A stretch of DNA of 64,000 nt from Curvularia sp. ZM96 (GCA_022457065.1 JAJGBQ010000006.1:1240001-1304000), one strand, 5' to 3'; positions 1 through 11,431 are shown, counted from the stretch's first letter. The notes: generated by a model not told the origin, from the sequence alone. A program made the numbers and translations.

Positions 1-477
1 ATTACTGTTGCTGTGAAACTGGCCCCGCATACAGTTCGGTGCGATTCATTCGATCTAGTACCAATCTAGACTCGAAGTCGCGATCGACATCGTCATGGCT
101 CGCTTGCAACTAACCCAGACCGGGGTCAAGTCCCAGCTTTCAGAACACTTTTTGCTCCTAGTCAGCAACGGCCGGAGCATCCGGACTCCCGGCGGACTTA
201 TTCTGCAACATAACCACCCGCCATCGGTGGATAAGGCATGGATATTAAGCCGTCGTTCCATTTATGAGCCACTGTATGTTTTACAGGAATTGAGGGTAAA
301 TTTCAAAGACATGTACTACGCTGGCTGAGCTCATTGAACGCCATGCAAGCCATGCAGTACCAAGGCCTTCATCATAACGCATTTAAATCCTCAAATATAC
401 ACATCTTGAATACCAACCAAGCAACCCAATCACAACCCCAGCGCTCGGAAATGCCGACTTCCGCTCTTCCGAAGACA
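1..477. other. Left-edge intergenic sequence
   Basis: This stretch lies downstream of the SEC3 stop codon and reaches the window edge. It probably carries the SEC3 3' untranslated region. Short open frames exist on both strands, but none has a recognisable protein pattern or splice context. I see no gene, tRNA or repeat in it. Confidence 0.5.
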
Positions 478-3400
478 CTATCTCTTGAACGCTGCGTCGA
501 TCTCCTTACTGCCCCAATCAATCTCCACCTCTCCACCATATACATCCTGATTGATCGTCACCATGCGCTCCGACACATTCATATACGTCTTCTCGCACTC
601 CTTGAGCACCTTGAACACGAGATCGCGACTGATGGATGGGTCATCTGCGTCGCCAAAATGCTTGTCGACTCGCTTCTTCAGGGACTCGATACCCTTGCGC
701 AACTCTTTGGCATCGTGCGAGTGCACCAACTTCTTGAACACGGAGCGAGAGTGTGAGGAACGTTGCGAGATAGCCTGGGCGCTGGCACCCGGCTGGCCAA
801 GAAGAGTTTCGGTAGATTCGATGAATTCCTGGTTAAAGTCAGAGGTCTGTCAAAACAACTTTTACAAGCTTACTTACCAAAAGTTTACCCAGTGGCCGCC
901 GAATAACGGCATCAACATAAAGGCCCATGTGCTCGCTGTACTCGTCCTGAGCCTTGCCCTTCCAGTACTCGAGGACAGAAACAGCACGAGCATCAACTTC
1001 CTCCATGTAGTGATTCATGTTTTCGATGAGTAGAATATGGTAGTTGAGCGCCTCCTTGTCTTCAGGATCGCCCTGTCCTTGCGAAGCCATGACGGTAGGA
1101 GACTCTTTTGCAATGACCTTCAAACTCTCAAACATGGCCTTGTTGATTCTCTGGTATCCATCGTTGACCATGCGGCGGATCTCCAACTGATCGCCACCTT
1201 CAGCTGACGAGGGTAGCATGTTTTCGATGGCGACTGCGAAGTGAGGGAAGGTCTTCATGAAGGATATGACGCCCTTGCGTTTCTTGATCTTGACCTTTGT
1301 GTCCTCAATAGCGCGTATTTGCTCATCCAAAAAGCGACTGAAGAGTCCTTGAAGACGCTCGTGTATCTTCTGCAAGTTTCTAGTCAAGAAGTCCTGGTTC
1401 GTTTCCTCGATATCGAGCAACTTGCGATCCACAGCACAAAGAATGCCTACACCCTGCCTGTAAAAAAGTTAGTTTTCATCACAGTTTACTTCGAATGGGA
1501 CTTACAAAGGATCGGCCTTGGTAGCCCAATCAACAAGGCTGGCAATCTCTGCAGGCCAAAACGAGAAAATCTCCTCCATAACTCCCGTCACATGCTTTGC
1601 CATGACTCTGTCTGGCTCAAACTGCTTCCTGATCCACAAATTAGGTCCTCGGCGGTCTTCTGGAGATGCTGCTTGTACTGCATCAGGGAAGTCCAGCGAG
1701 TCCGTCGACGTAGCATGGAAGAACTCCGTGATGAAATTTTGCTCGGTCAGCAGCACAGGACCTGTATCGTCTAGGACTCTGCTGAAAACATCGTAGGGAT
1801 ACAGCTTGCCATCCTGAGTGGCTGGTTTTGCTTTACCATCTTTGCCATCTTTCCCTTCTTTGTCTCCAGAAGCCGCTCTCAAGCCACGAGCCAAGGTCTG
1901 GCTTCGTTTGACTGTCAGCTTTCTTGCGGTGCCAGTGATACTCTCCGGCTCTTTCTCTTGTGCAGTAAAGAGCAGCTCTTGCTCCTCCCCACTAGGTTTC
2001 CGAGCAAACTTCCTCCACGCCAGGATGTTATCCCGAACCTCTTGTTGATACAATTGTGCTGCCTGGTTCTGATACATTCGAAGGAGCATATCCCAAGAAG
2101 CCCTGTCGATCTCCTTCGCGAAGAGCATCACTGGACTCAACATCCACAGTTCGCTCCGGCCAGCGTCATGTGCTTCGATGTTCTTCTTCAAAGACGGCAT
2201 GGAACCCTGGTCAAGATTGGAAAGTGCATCTTTTGTTGACAAGAAAGCTGCGCCAAAGGTAATCTCCATATGCTTTTTGAGTCGCTCAAGAAACATGGTT
2301 CCCTCGCCAAGATATCGATCTCGCTTCTCTTGTAGCGCCTGCATGGTTGCCAGGTCGCTGTTGCCTATTCCTGATCTACTGTTCATTGGATTTAGGGCAT
2401 CGTGAGCGCTTGCTCGGCTCCCTGCAACGAAAGACGGGTCAATAGTCACCAACGCTTTATAGAGGAGAACCAAAGAAGTCTCAATGTCTTTGAGGCCGTT
2501 GATCTTTCCTATCGGAGCACGTCTCAGGGGTTCCAGTTGGTCTGACGTGATCGAAATGGTGTCGACGAGTTGTCGGAGTTCTTGTTGTAGCAGACGCTGG
2601 TTGGCAGTCTGTACTTGCAGACCCTGGCTTTGAGCTTCGATAAAAGCAATGTCATCGTTCAAACTGCTCAATTCGACGTTGTACAGGGTCAACAGTCCTT
2701 CGAGTTCATCACATTCAGCGATGGCGCGATCTAACATGCGTTCAACCGCCTCCACACGGTCGTCCTTCTGCTCAAGGTGATTCAGCCAACTTCCTGCTTC
2801 AACGCGAGCAATTTCGCGTTTTATGTCGGCTTCGAGGGATTCGATATGTTTGTGCGAAAGCTCATTACTGCCCCAGCCTAGCTCCGCTAATATATTGTCG
2901 AACTCCAGTCCCCGTTCGTCAAGGATGCTAGGGTCTATACCAAGCTTTGAGATATTAACAATTTGCTGGTTGGATCTGCGCTTCTTGCGTCGGACTTCTG
3001 GCTCCGGCTCAGCGTTCCTTGCCGCTGCCTTTTCTGGAGCTGGCGGGGGAGCTTCTTCTTCCGGCTGTTGCGGAACTTCAGCCAGAGTCGGCACTTTCGG
3101 ACCAGAAACAGTAACTGATGGTACAACCTCGGTACTGATACGCGGTCGTTCTTTGGACGATCGATCTGGTATGGCGGGAGGGGTTTCCTCTGGCTTCTTC
3201 TCTTCCTGTTCTGGTTCCTCTTTCGGCGTCTCTTTCGGTACCTGCCGTTGAGGCACAAACACTGCATTGACACCATCCGGTTCATCGGACGCTTTTGTGT
3301 CTTTGTTGAAAAGTTTTGCTGCAGCACCGCCAGCACGAGGCTTGAAAGCCCCCGCTGCTGCTGCCGCCTTGCGGAACTTGTTTGCCGCATTGTCGTTGGC

Positions 3401-5486
3401 TAATGACTTTTTCACCATGGGGCCGAGACCAGGGCGATGTGAAGCCTCGCTCTCTTGCGCGTCCATTGGGTTGTTAGTATTCTGGACAGATTCGGGTTGA
3501 GGTTCAGGTTCAGGACCTGGTTCAGTTGCCATTGACTGAGGTTGTGCAGGCGGCGCGAGTGCTGGATCTTGTAGAGGTTCTTGTGGAATAGGAGCTGCGG
3601 GAATTCGTGGCAAGGGAGAAGTGGGTGGTGGCGTAGGTTGCGCTGTAGGTAGTGAAGCTTCAGACCGTACAATGTTATCTTGAGAAGTAGGCTTCAGCCT
3701 CTCAGGCGTCTCTTGAGGTCTTCTTCTAGGCGGAACTTCCATTGGCGGAGCAGGCGATCCTGAGGGTGTATGAAAGGCCGAACGCGAGTCTGTGCCTTGG
3801 CTATCAAAACTACGTTGTGATAGCTGAGATGGGCGCGTTTCCATAGTTGGCCTTCTCCGCTGTGGAGGCTCGTCTGGGGGGGTGTCGTCATGTCGATTGA
3901 AGTTTGAACTGGCGTTGCTTTGAGAAGTACCTGGTCGAACAGCACTTTGGGATGTACCAGGTCTTAGACCTCTAGGGGATGGGTCTCTCCGGGGCGAAGC
4001 AAAGTCTCTCGGTCTACGTGCGTCTGGTGTCGAGATGCCTGGCGATGCACCATCCAGCGATCGCTCGTCAAATGACCTTTCTGATCGCTGAGACTGGCCA
4101 TCCTCCAGGGGCGGTCCGCGTCCGGGACTGAGCGCTGTTGAGAGTTTTGCGGAATCTGGAGTCTTGGGTCGACTAGCGAACTCTGAAGTTGACGACTGAG
4201 GTGTCAAATTTCGTGATGCAAAGGGCGGTGTTGGTGGAATGGCATTGGGACCAGGACTCGGGCTGGGACCTAGACCTGAACCCTGGCCAGGGCGGGGCCG
4301 CATGCTATCCCCACTGGGTCGCGCTCGAATACTTGGATCCATTGGTCGCTTTTGTCTCAGATCCGGCATGGATGGAGGAGCTTGCATCTGGTTTGGTAGG
4401 AAAGGTAGACGTCGGCGAGCTTCGTCGCCTGTATTTGGTCTATCACCTGAGCGGAGGTCATCATCTGGTCGACCGGGCCTTCTTGGACCCTGAAGTTCTC
4501 CTGGTGGCCTCCTAAAATTGGGGTTTGGTCCAAGGGGGGGCCCTCTTCTGCTATCGTCTGCTGGCAGGGGCGATCCTTCTCCAGGTCTCCTTGGAGGAGG
4601 CCCACCCGCCCTTGGGGCTCCAGGTCTCTGCTCCGATGGACCCGGCCGCGGGCTTGCGCCTGCTTGGCCCCCTGCTGCAAACGCAGCGCGACCTTCTGGT
4701 GTGGCAAGATGCGGTTGTCCATTCGTGAGGCTGTTCAATTCGGCAGCACTGAATCCGGTCAAAAGAGGAAAATCTCCTTTTGTATACTTGTTGTAAATCT
4801 TAACCATGCTCCCGATGAAGAACTCCTTCTCTTTCGCAGTACCAGCTTCCCAATAATATGGCTTATTGATAGTCACCGAAAAGCCTTTGTCTCCTGCCCA
4901 CTGCTTGCGCTGCGCTTCCTCTTCGTTTGTAGGAGTTCCGTGGACATAGTTCTCGACGGCAGAGAGCTCTTCCATAGGCCATGATTTTCCGATGGAGAAG
5001 GTGCCGTTGGCGTTCTCTCTTGCCTTGTGCAGCTTAACTCTGCCTGTGTTGCGCACGGATATCATGATGATTCTCGCCTTCTTGTTTGAAGGCGGCGAGT
5101 TTGGCGGAGGGGGAGCCTGAGGATATGCGCCATCTTCCTGGACGCGAATGTGTGTAATGTAGGATTCCTGGACTGGGATGTGTCAGTATAGTTCAGACAA
5201 AGTCTAGTGTTCCAGAGGATAGGCAAGACCTGGCCGTGTATCCCAACTGTATTGGCGGTAGCATCCAGAAACACGTACGCTGTCCCTGCTCGTCCAACTT
5301 GGAGAAGCAGCTCTCAGTAATCCTCCGTCGCTCATCGTCAAACCGCTCTGCGCGCGACATTCCAGAGGGCGTAGAGCTCGAGCTCGCAGAAGGGGGGACT
5401 CCTCTTGGGCCTCCTGCGGGCGGCCGATTTGGGGGAGCTCGAGGGTCCCCGCCTCCATTGGTATAGTTGCGTGGCCTCCCGTCCAT
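478..5486 (-). CDS. SEC3: Exocyst complex component Sec3
   Basis: Four exons: 5486-5279, 5172-1506, 1457-878 and 846-478, joined in frame to 1607 aa. All three introns have GT-AG ends. Sec3 is the exocyst subunit that marks the plasma membrane and tethers secretory vesicles at growing tips. Residues ~70-195 match the fungal Sec3 N-terminal PH-like domain that binds PIP2 and Rho GTPases, with the segment ESYITHIR followed by KARENANGTFSIGK. Residues ~200-750 are a Pro/Ser/Arg-rich disordered linker. From ~800 to the end lies the helical Sec3 C-terminal region that packs into the exocyst rod. The first exon supplies the conserved ERFDDERRRI segment, and this decides the start. Length is usual for filamentous fungi, whose Sec3 proteins carry a longer linker than yeast. 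It shares a divergent upstream region with the SRP40-like gene. Confidence 0.93.
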
Positions 5487-5984
5487 GTTGATTTGCGCCT
5501 CTACGACTACGCCCTAGATGGCCTCAAGTCCAGGTGAATGATGCACCAACTACTGTCGCCTGGCGGTAGCGAGGGTTCCGCGTGGTGCTGCCATCAATGG
5601 GGAATCGGGGTCTTGCGATCTGAGCTGGTTGGCCGGTTGCTCGGCCATCAATGAGCGATGGGTGTCGGGCAGCAATCGATACGGAACGTACAACTTCGCA
5701 GGGCCACAGAGGCGGAGGCGAATATGTGCAAGGTAAAGTAGCGTCAAGAGAGAGTGAAAGGCCCCAGGCGTCTCCTTGCGCGGACGAGCGACGTCTGGTG
5801 TCGTTACACTCCCTCTCCCGTATGAGACAGCAGGCGCGCGGGACCAGGATCACGCTTGCGGCTTAGCGCCATCCGAGGTGCATTCCGCCCGCCGTAACTT
5901 TTTTCTCGCGCGCCATTGCGACCTTTACTTCTCCACAATTCATCCGTATCACCTCAACGCGACACAAGGCTCCAATTGCGCATC
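5487..5984. promoter_or_regulatory. Divergent promoter region, SEC3 / SRP40-like
   Basis: About 500 bp separate the start codons of SEC3 (-) and the SRP40-like gene (+), so both promoters and 5' leaders must lie here. I see no clear TATA box. Short overlapping open frames on both strands look like chance. Confidence 0.5.
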
Positions 5985-7172
5985 ATGGCTGCCGACAAGA
6001 AGCTCTCGAAGAAGTCCAGCGCCGGCAAAAAGCAGACAAAAGCATCCACCGAGACAACAGCAACCGCCCAAGTATCACTTGATCTTGTGAAGAAGTTCCT
6101 CGAGCAGCAAAGCGAAAAAGGCGCTGCTAGCAAGCTTGAGGGATTTGAGAAATGGGTGAAGAGTGGAGGCGCTAGCAAAACTCAGGATGCGCCTGAGCCC
6201 ATGGACGTTGACGAGGACAGCTCTTCCAGCAGCGATGCGAGCAGCGATTCCGACAGCGACTCTAGCAGCGACTCTAGCAGCGAGTCGGAGACTGAGACAC
6301 AGCCTCAAAAGGCTAAGAAGGCGACCCCTAAAAAGGCACCTGTAACGAAGGACGACTCGAGCTCATCGAGTTCGGACTCGAGCTCAGATTCGAGCTCAGA
6401 CTCTTCCGACTCTGAGTCGGAACAGGAAAGCGCCCCTGTCAAGCCGAAAGCAAAGAAGGCCAAATCTGTCTCCTCGTCTTCAGCGTCTTCATCGAGCGAC
6501 TCCAGCGATTCTGATAGCAGCTCCGACGACGACGAACCTGCCAAGGTTCCTCTACCTGATTCGGACTCTTCCGACGCTTCATCGTCTAGCGACAGCGACT
6601 CCGATAGCGACTCCGACAGCGACAGCAGCTCTGAGTCCGAAGCAGAGAAGAAGACCAGCAAAGCGAACAAGGGCAAAAAGGCTGCTTCACCCTCGTCTTC
6701 GTCCGCTTCTAGTGCTTCGGATTCGAGCGATTCGAGCGATTCTAGTGACTCCAGTGACTCGAGCGACAGCGACTCCGACAGCGACTCCGATTCCGAAGAG
6801 AAGAAGGAGACAAAATCTGCTGAGCTTGAGCGCAAGGGCTCTGCCAGCGACTCGTCCCAGACCCTGCCCGCAGCATCGCCTGTGCCTGCTAGCAACAAGC
6901 GCAAGGCCGATTCACCTTCAGTAGACGCCCCCAAGTCAAAGCGAAGTCACGTCGAGAACCGATTCCAGCGCATCAAGCCCGATACGCAGGTTGACCCTAG
7001 GCTCGCAAGCAACGCATACGTTCCATACGATTATGCCGAACGCGCTCATGCTAAGCTGATCGTCACAAAGGGAAAAGGGTTCACCAAGGAAAAGAACAAG
7101 GGAAAGAGGGGCTCCTACCGGGGTGGTATGATTGACACATCAGGTGGAAAGGGCATCAAGTTTGAGGACTAG
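5985..7172 (+). CDS. SRP40/Nopp140-like nucleolar phosphoprotein
   Basis: Single exon, 395 aa. I chose the ATG at 5985 (MAADKK) rather than an in-frame ATG at 5916, because the short N-terminal helical segment (VSLDLVKKFLEQQSEKGA) begins soon after it. Residues ~80-285 are long serine/aspartate/glutamate runs broken by lysine-rich patches, the alternating acidic and basic architecture of Nopp140/Srp40. The last ~70 residues (from RFQRIKPD to SYRGGMIDTSGGKGIKFED) are the conserved SRP40 C-terminal domain. Family members chaperone box C/D and H/ACA snoRNPs in the nucleolus and are heavily phosphorylated by casein kinase 2; the many SDSD/SSSE tracts fit that. Function is from family knowledge; the assignment rests on the C-terminal domain plus composition. 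Confidence 0.85.
   Translation: MAADKKLSKKSSAGKKQTKASTETTATAQVSLDLVKKFLEQQSEKGAASKLEGFEKWVKSGGASKTQDAPEPMDVDEDSSSSSDASSDSDSDSSSDSSSESETETQPQKAKKATPKKAPVTKDDSSSSSSDSSSDSSSDSSDSESEQESAPVKPKAKKAKSVSSSSASSSSDSSDSDSSSDDDEPAKVPLPDSDSSDASSSSDSDSDSDSDSDSSSESEAEKKTSKANKGKKAASPSSSSASSASDSSDSSDSSDSSDSSDSDSDSDSDSEEKKETKSAELERKGSASDSSQTLPAASPVPASNKRKADSPSVDAPKSKRSHVENRFQRIKPDTQVDPRLASNAYVPYDYAERAHAKLIVTKGKGFTKEKNKGKRGSYRGGMIDTSGGKGIKFED
6219..6812 (+). repeat. Coding Ser/Asp/Glu low-complexity tract
   Basis: Degenerate TCG/AGC/GAC/GAG codon repeats encode the serine-acidic runs of the SRP40-like protein. The same composition forces a long mirror reading frame on the opposite strand that is not a gene. 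Confidence 0.8.
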
Positions 7173-7723
7173 ACGGCGAATCAACTTCTCAAAATTCCTT
7201 CGACGTCCATACCTTCCACCATCCTAAACGCACCCCACACATTTACTTATCCAGTCTAACGGAAACAACATCTGTGCCGGTGCGGGCGAAAGAGCAGAAA
7301 CAATGGTGGATTGATTGTGGATCTACAAAGAGGGTATGAAATACTATGGATTATGGCGAATTGGAGTTATTGCGTACACCAAAAGCAACATACCCTTCGA
7401 TTGCGGTACTTTGTATTAGATTTTGAGCCTATGCCCGATTTTTCCCTGACAGTCTGGCTAGATCAATAGATATCTATACTTTATCTTTCCTCTATAGCCA
7501 TGTTCTTAAATTATCCAACTGCGATCTTGCATACGAGTCGTGGGTCGCAGCTTTCAGGCCCTTCAGTTTCACAGAACCTTTTTTCCATCTTCATGGTGTA
7601 TTCGTATTTGTACAGTTCCCATCACCACTCTGATCACCAATGCCTGTAAATCTCCATACTACAATCGATGATAATGTCCGATATTAGGCTTTGTTCCACC
7701 CCACTAGTTACCCAACCCGTTGC
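7173..7723. other. Convergent 3' intergenic region
   Basis: This 551-bp stretch lies between the stops of the SRP40-like gene (+) and FMC1 (-), so it should hold two 3' untranslated regions. I see no gene or clear repeat. Confidence 0.5.
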
Positions 7724-8080
7724 TTATGCTTTCTCTCCGTCCTGACTGAACTCGACTGGAAGGTTCATGCCCACTCTCCTCGCGCTTAATCGTACCCTCT
7801 CCTCCTCAGTCATGCCCATACCGGGATTGTACCGCTCCAAGAGTGACGCATATGTCCGTTGCGCTTGCACATATTGTACGAATTGCTCTGCCTGCTGAAT
7901 CTGTTCTTGCGTACTGGAGCCGGCCTTTGGTGTAGCGATGCTTGATCGTATGCTCTTTTGAAGAGGGGAGGGCGCAGATAGCTTTTGGTGCCGTGTGCGG
8001 GACGTTTGGGGCGTGGAGGGGAGTTCGCGGAGCAGGCGGCGGTAGAGAGAGCGGATCTGCGGTGTTGCAGATTGTGCCAT
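7724..8080 (-). CDS. FMC1: Mitochondrial ATP synthase assembly factor Fmc1
   Basis: Single exon, 118 aa. The start at 8080 (MAQSATPQ) is preferred over a longer in-frame extension because the LYR-type motif follows at residues 12-14 (SLYRRLLREL), as in fungal Fmc1. Fmc1 is a small mitochondrial matrix protein that supports assembly of the F1 sector of ATP synthase, with Atp12 in yeast, especially at high temperature. The middle is Ser/Pro-rich. The C-terminal half (QAEQFVQYVQAQRTY, LLERYNPGMGMTEEERV) is the conserved helical part. The divergent neighbour, 203 bp away, is also mitochondrial, which suggests a shared promoter. Confidence 0.8.
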   Translation of the reverse strand: MAQSATPQIRSLYRRLLRELPSTPQTSRTRHQKLSAPSPLQKSIRSSIATPKAGSSTQEQIQQAEQFVQYVQAQRTYASLLERYNPGMGMTEEERVRLSARRVGMNLPVEFSQDGEKA

Positions 8081-8283
8081 TGCGACGATTGTGATTTGAG
8101 TAGTATGACTGGAATGTGTTGGGGCAAGCAGTAACCACCGATTGGCTTTGGGTTGAGTTATCGTCGCTGATGTGGAGTTGGAGTTCGCCGCGGAGGTGCT
8201 GCGGCGAAAAGTTGCAAGAGGGCACGGACCAGGCGTGAACTCGACATGCACACATCCGACTAAACTCCATAAAAACACACGCA
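8081..8283. promoter_or_regulatory. Bidirectional promoter, FMC1 / mitochondrial EngB-type GTPase
   Basis: Only 203 bp separate two divergent start codons, and both products are predicted to be mitochondrial. The arrangement favours co-regulation from one nucleosome-free region. No motif was recognised with confidence. Confidence 0.55.
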
Positions 8284-9867
8284 ATGAATGGTCTTCCGCT
8301 AAAACCTGGCTACGTATGCCGTCACTGCATACAAAGCCTCTCTCGCCAACAGCCCAAACTTTTGACTCGAACACAACTACGGCCACAGACTAATAGCGCT
8401 CAACAAGAGGATGTACCAAATGCAAGATTGCGGCTTCAGAAGCACTGGAGCGGCGATGCCAGAGCTAAATACAGGTTAAAGCCACCAACACAAAGTGTGT
8501 TACATATGAGCAAGACCCAAAGTAGCTATCATCTGGAATTGGCCGGTGAACAAAAATCATCTGAGACGGGAGGTGGGCTATCTTCAGAGGAACCACGACC
8601 ACTTTCGATGAGAGAAAGACGGCAGCGGAGAAGAGAGGGCACACTCAGGTCATCACAAATACGTGCAAGCCCGGTTCATTTACCGGAACGAGTGAAGCGA
8701 GAGTTAGAGACCCAGCAGGAAAGCACGGGGCCAGTGAAGGGGGTGAAGGAGGCAGTATCTTCCGAAACCTCGGTACCGCAAGAACCCGAAACTGGAAGTC
8801 TTTCATCACCAAACAGGCTCCCAGAGTCATCAGGAACGTCCGGAAACGGTGCACAGAGACGTTCACGAAAAGGGAAGGGTACTGAGGAGCTTCAGCCGTC
8901 CACACCCTCGCCACCACTTGGCTCCAAACGCAAGTCCGAATCTGCTTCCGCATCAATAAAGCCAGAGATTCCTTCTAGCCATGTGAAGCTTCATTTTAGC
9001 AAGTTGGAAGACTTTCACTGGTACTGGGAGTCATTCCCGCCGACTATTGCACAAAAGACGCAGGCAAACCACTTTTTTACAGCCAATAGCAAGAACGCAA
9101 AATTACTTCGAAGTATAGCGCAGTTCCGCATGTTCCCAGAATCCGACGTTCCCGAAGTAGCTTTCGTCGGTCGCTCTAATGTTGGTAAGAGCTCGCTATT
9201 GAATGCCGTTGTAAATGCAGACATCAAGGCACTATTAGCTCGTACTTCATCAACGCCAGGCTTCACCAAGACGATGAACCTCTACGGTGTCGGGGCCGGC
9301 AACGGCGTGACAATTAAGAAGCAACCAAGCGGACGCGACAAAATTGTAGGCATCAGCGGGTTGACGATCGTCGATATGCCTGGGTACGGTGAGGGCTCGC
9401 TTGCCTCTTGGGGAGTGGAGATTATGAAGTATATACAAAGTCGGAAACAACTTCGTCGTGTCTTCGTTCTGTTGGATGCTGAACACGGCATCAAGGACAA
9501 GGACCGTACGTTGCTGGCTTCCCTACGTCTAGCTGGTGTCAGCCATCAAGTCATCCTTTCGAAACTCGACAAGCTCTACATTCCAAGTGCCAAAGACATC
9601 AAGCGCTTCGATGGCAAATCCACTCGTCGTTTGGCACCAAAGGGCACACCAGAGAGTCTTAGACAAGCCATGGAGAAACTGAAGAATGAGATCCAGCCAC
9701 CAGTTGGAGGAGGTGCGTTGGGCGAGATACTGGGTGTGAGTGCTGAGACACTGGTTGATGGCAAGAGGTTGGGTATCGACCACGTGAGATTTGCTATTCT
9801 GAAAGCCGTGGGTTTGGATGCAAACTTCAAGAAAGATGTCACTACACCTTGGGCGAAGGGTCGGTAA
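8284..9867 (+). CDS. EngB/YihA-family GTPase, mitochondrial Mrx8-like
   Basis: Single exon, 527 aa. Residues ~250-520 are an EngB-type TRAFAC GTPase: G1 GRSNVGKS at 296-303, G3 DMPGYG at ~364-369 and G4 SKLD at ~426-429. Bacterial EngB helps assemble the large ribosomal subunit; the yeast homologue Mrx8 associates with mitochondrial ribosomes. The N-terminus (MNGLPLKPGYVCRHCIQSL) has Arg and hydroxyl residues and may be a mitochondrial presequence. Residues ~60-230 are a low-complexity, highly charged insert absent from bacterial EngB. The start is the first ATG after the shared promoter. Ribosome-assembly function is inferred from the family. Confidence 0.85.
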   Translation: MNGLPLKPGYVCRHCIQSLSRQQPKLLTRTQLRPQTNSAQQEDVPNARLRLQKHWSGDARAKYRLKPPTQSVLHMSKTQSSYHLELAGEQKSSETGGGLSSEEPRPLSMRERRQRRREGTLRSSQIRASPVHLPERVKRELETQQESTGPVKGVKEAVSSETSVPQEPETGSLSSPNRLPESSGTSGNGAQRRSRKGKGTEELQPSTPSPPLGSKRKSESASASIKPEIPSSHVKLHFSKLEDFHWYWESFPPTIAQKTQANHFFTANSKNAKLLRSIAQFRMFPESDVPEVAFVGRSNVGKSSLLNAVVNADIKALLARTSSTPGFTKTMNLYGVGAGNGVTIKKQPSGRDKIVGISGLTIVDMPGYGEGSLASWGVEIMKYIQSRKQLRRVFVLLDAEHGIKDKDRTLLASLRLAGVSHQVILSKLDKLYIPSAKDIKRFDGKSTRRLAPKGTPESLRQAMEKLKNEIQPPVGGGALGEILGVSAETLVDGKRLGIDHVRFAILKAVGLDANFKKDVTTPWAKGR

Positions 9868-10374
9868 TGGTGGCGAGCATGGTGTTTGGATACTTGTTCC
9901 TTAGGATTTTGGCTTCGACTCCAATTCTGACAGCCAAATTGGTAACACATCAGCCAGACGATAGTTCGCAATGTGCCAATAAACGATTAAATCAAAACAA
10001 CACACTACAATAACTTCAAAATGCACTGTTTGTCGTCCAATCGTGTTTGCTGCTAGGATAATTGAGCCAAGCTTTACGAGGAAGGTTTCGCATGCTGATC
10101 TGCCGCCGACGTTTCCTTGCGGGGAAGCGGGTTCGGCGAAACTCCGACGGTGGGTTGGCCGTGAAGAGGCAACCCCCAGCAAGACTCGGAACAACTAACA
10201 TGGAATGGGCTTGAGAGCCTGCCGGCGGAGTTATCCGATCGAGATCAGCACTAGATGTCCAATGATCTTTAGGTATGGGCAAAAGGTCGGCCGAAAACTC
10301 CGTTTCCCTCATGTATATGAGCAGTTTACCATGGCTACGTATCCCTCCATTATCGCTACATCAATCTCCAAAAG
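9868..10374 (+). promoter_or_regulatory. GTPase 3' region and DenD-like gene promoter
   Basis: This 507-bp gap holds the 3' end of the upstream GTPase gene and the promoter of the DenD-like gene. A TATA-like element (GTATATGA) sits about 60 bp before the ATG. Short antisense frames here show no protein signal. Confidence 0.4.
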
Positions 10375-11403
10375 ATGCGTATTCTTATTACAGGAGCCGC
10401 CGGCTTCATTGGCCAGCTCGTTGCGAAGAAGTTGCTCGAGGACAAGAAAGCAGCCCATTCACTTATCCTGACGGATATTATCGAGCCTCCCATCCCAACC
10501 AACGCCCATTCTTCTAGCAATGTTCACGCCATCAAAGCAGATCTATGCACACAATCGGAGGCTGTAGTTACAAAAGACATCGAAGCCGCCTTTGTATTTC
10601 ACGGGATCATGTCCTCTGGTGCCGAAGCCGATTTCGACTTGGGTATGAAAGCAAACTTCGACGCTACCCGCGCACTTCTCGAAACAATGAGAAAGACATG
10701 TCCCGGAGCACGAGTCATCTACGCTTCCAGCCAGGCGGTATACAATAATTCAGTCACACTCCCGGTCACGGAAACGCAAATGCCGACTCCAGAAACGAGC
10801 TACGGCGCTGAGAAAATGATGTGCGAGTATCTCATCACAGAATACACACGCCGTGGCTTCATCGACGGTATATCGTTGCGCTTTCCCACCGTTTGCGTAC
10901 GCCCAGGAAAGCCAACGGCAGCAGCGAGTTCATTCATTAGTGGGTTGATCCGCGAGCCTATGAATGGCATCAAGTGTGTAATCCCGATTGAGGACAAACA
11001 GTGGCGTCACTGGCTTTGTTCTCCACGGATCCTGGTCCAGAATTTGGTCTACGCTGCTACAAAGTTCGATACCAATCGGTTGGCTAAGTTCGACCGTGCC
11101 ATCAATTTCCCTGGAATCGGTGTTTCCCTTCAGGAAATGATCGATTCGCTAGAAAGGATAGGAGGAAAGGATAAGTTGGCGCTGCTGGAGATACAAGAAG
11201 AGCCGGCTGTAAAGAAGATATTGGAGTCGTGGCCGGCAGAGTTTGATAACAAGAAGGCTTTGGATTTGGGATTTGAGAGGGACACAGGGTTTGATCAGAT
11301 TGTGAAGGACTATGTAGAAACCTTACGGGCTACTGTGAGTGAGAACAGAGTGGGAGAGAAGGTTGAGGGCATGAGAGTTAATGCCGTAGAAGTAATGACG
11401 TAG
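10375..11403 (+). CDS. D-erythronate dehydrogenase-like NAD(P)-dependent oxidoreductase
   Basis: Single exon, 342 aa, an extended SDR/epimerase-type protein. Residues 7-13 (GAAGFIG) form the Rossmann nucleotide-binding glycine motif. The catalytic pair is Tyr143 and Lys147 (SYGAEK), with Ser118/Ser119 upstream. The stretch RRGFIDGISLRFPTVCVRPG and the following AAASSFISGLIREP are typical of the DenD family, which oxidises D-erythronate at C2 to 2-oxo-tetronate in four-carbon sugar-acid catabolism. Length fits the family. The next gene on the same strand is an organic-anion-type MFS transporter, which agrees with a role in using an imported sugar acid. The exact substrate cannot be read from the sequence; a sugar epimerase/dehydratase relative is the alternative. 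Confidence 0.75.
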   Translation: MRILITGAAGFIGQLVAKKLLEDKKAAHSLILTDIIEPPIPTNAHSSSNVHAIKADLCTQSEAVVTKDIEAAFVFHGIMSSGAEADFDLGMKANFDATRALLETMRKTCPGARVIYASSQAVYNNSVTLPVTETQMPTPETSYGAEKMMCEYLITEYTRRGFIDGISLRFPTVCVRPGKPTAAASSFISGLIREPMNGIKCVIPIEDKQWRHWLCSPRILVQNLVYAATKFDTNRLAKFDRAINFPGIGVSLQEMIDSLERIGGKDKLALLEIQEEPAVKKILESWPAEFDNKKALDLGFERDTGFDQIVKDYVETLRATVSENRVGEKVEGMRVNAVEVMT

Positions 11404-11431
11404 TGTAGAGAACGTGGTGCAGAGTGTTTGA

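Noticed and set aside
839..1432. Separate small gene downstream of SEC3
   Set aside because: It is the third exon of SEC3, joined by in-frame GT-AG introns to conserved Sec3 C-terminal sequence on both sides.
6305..6934. Long minus-strand frame opposite the SRP40-like gene
   Set aside because: It is a mirror of the Ser/Asp/Glu repeat codons; composition is low-complexity and there is no independent start context.
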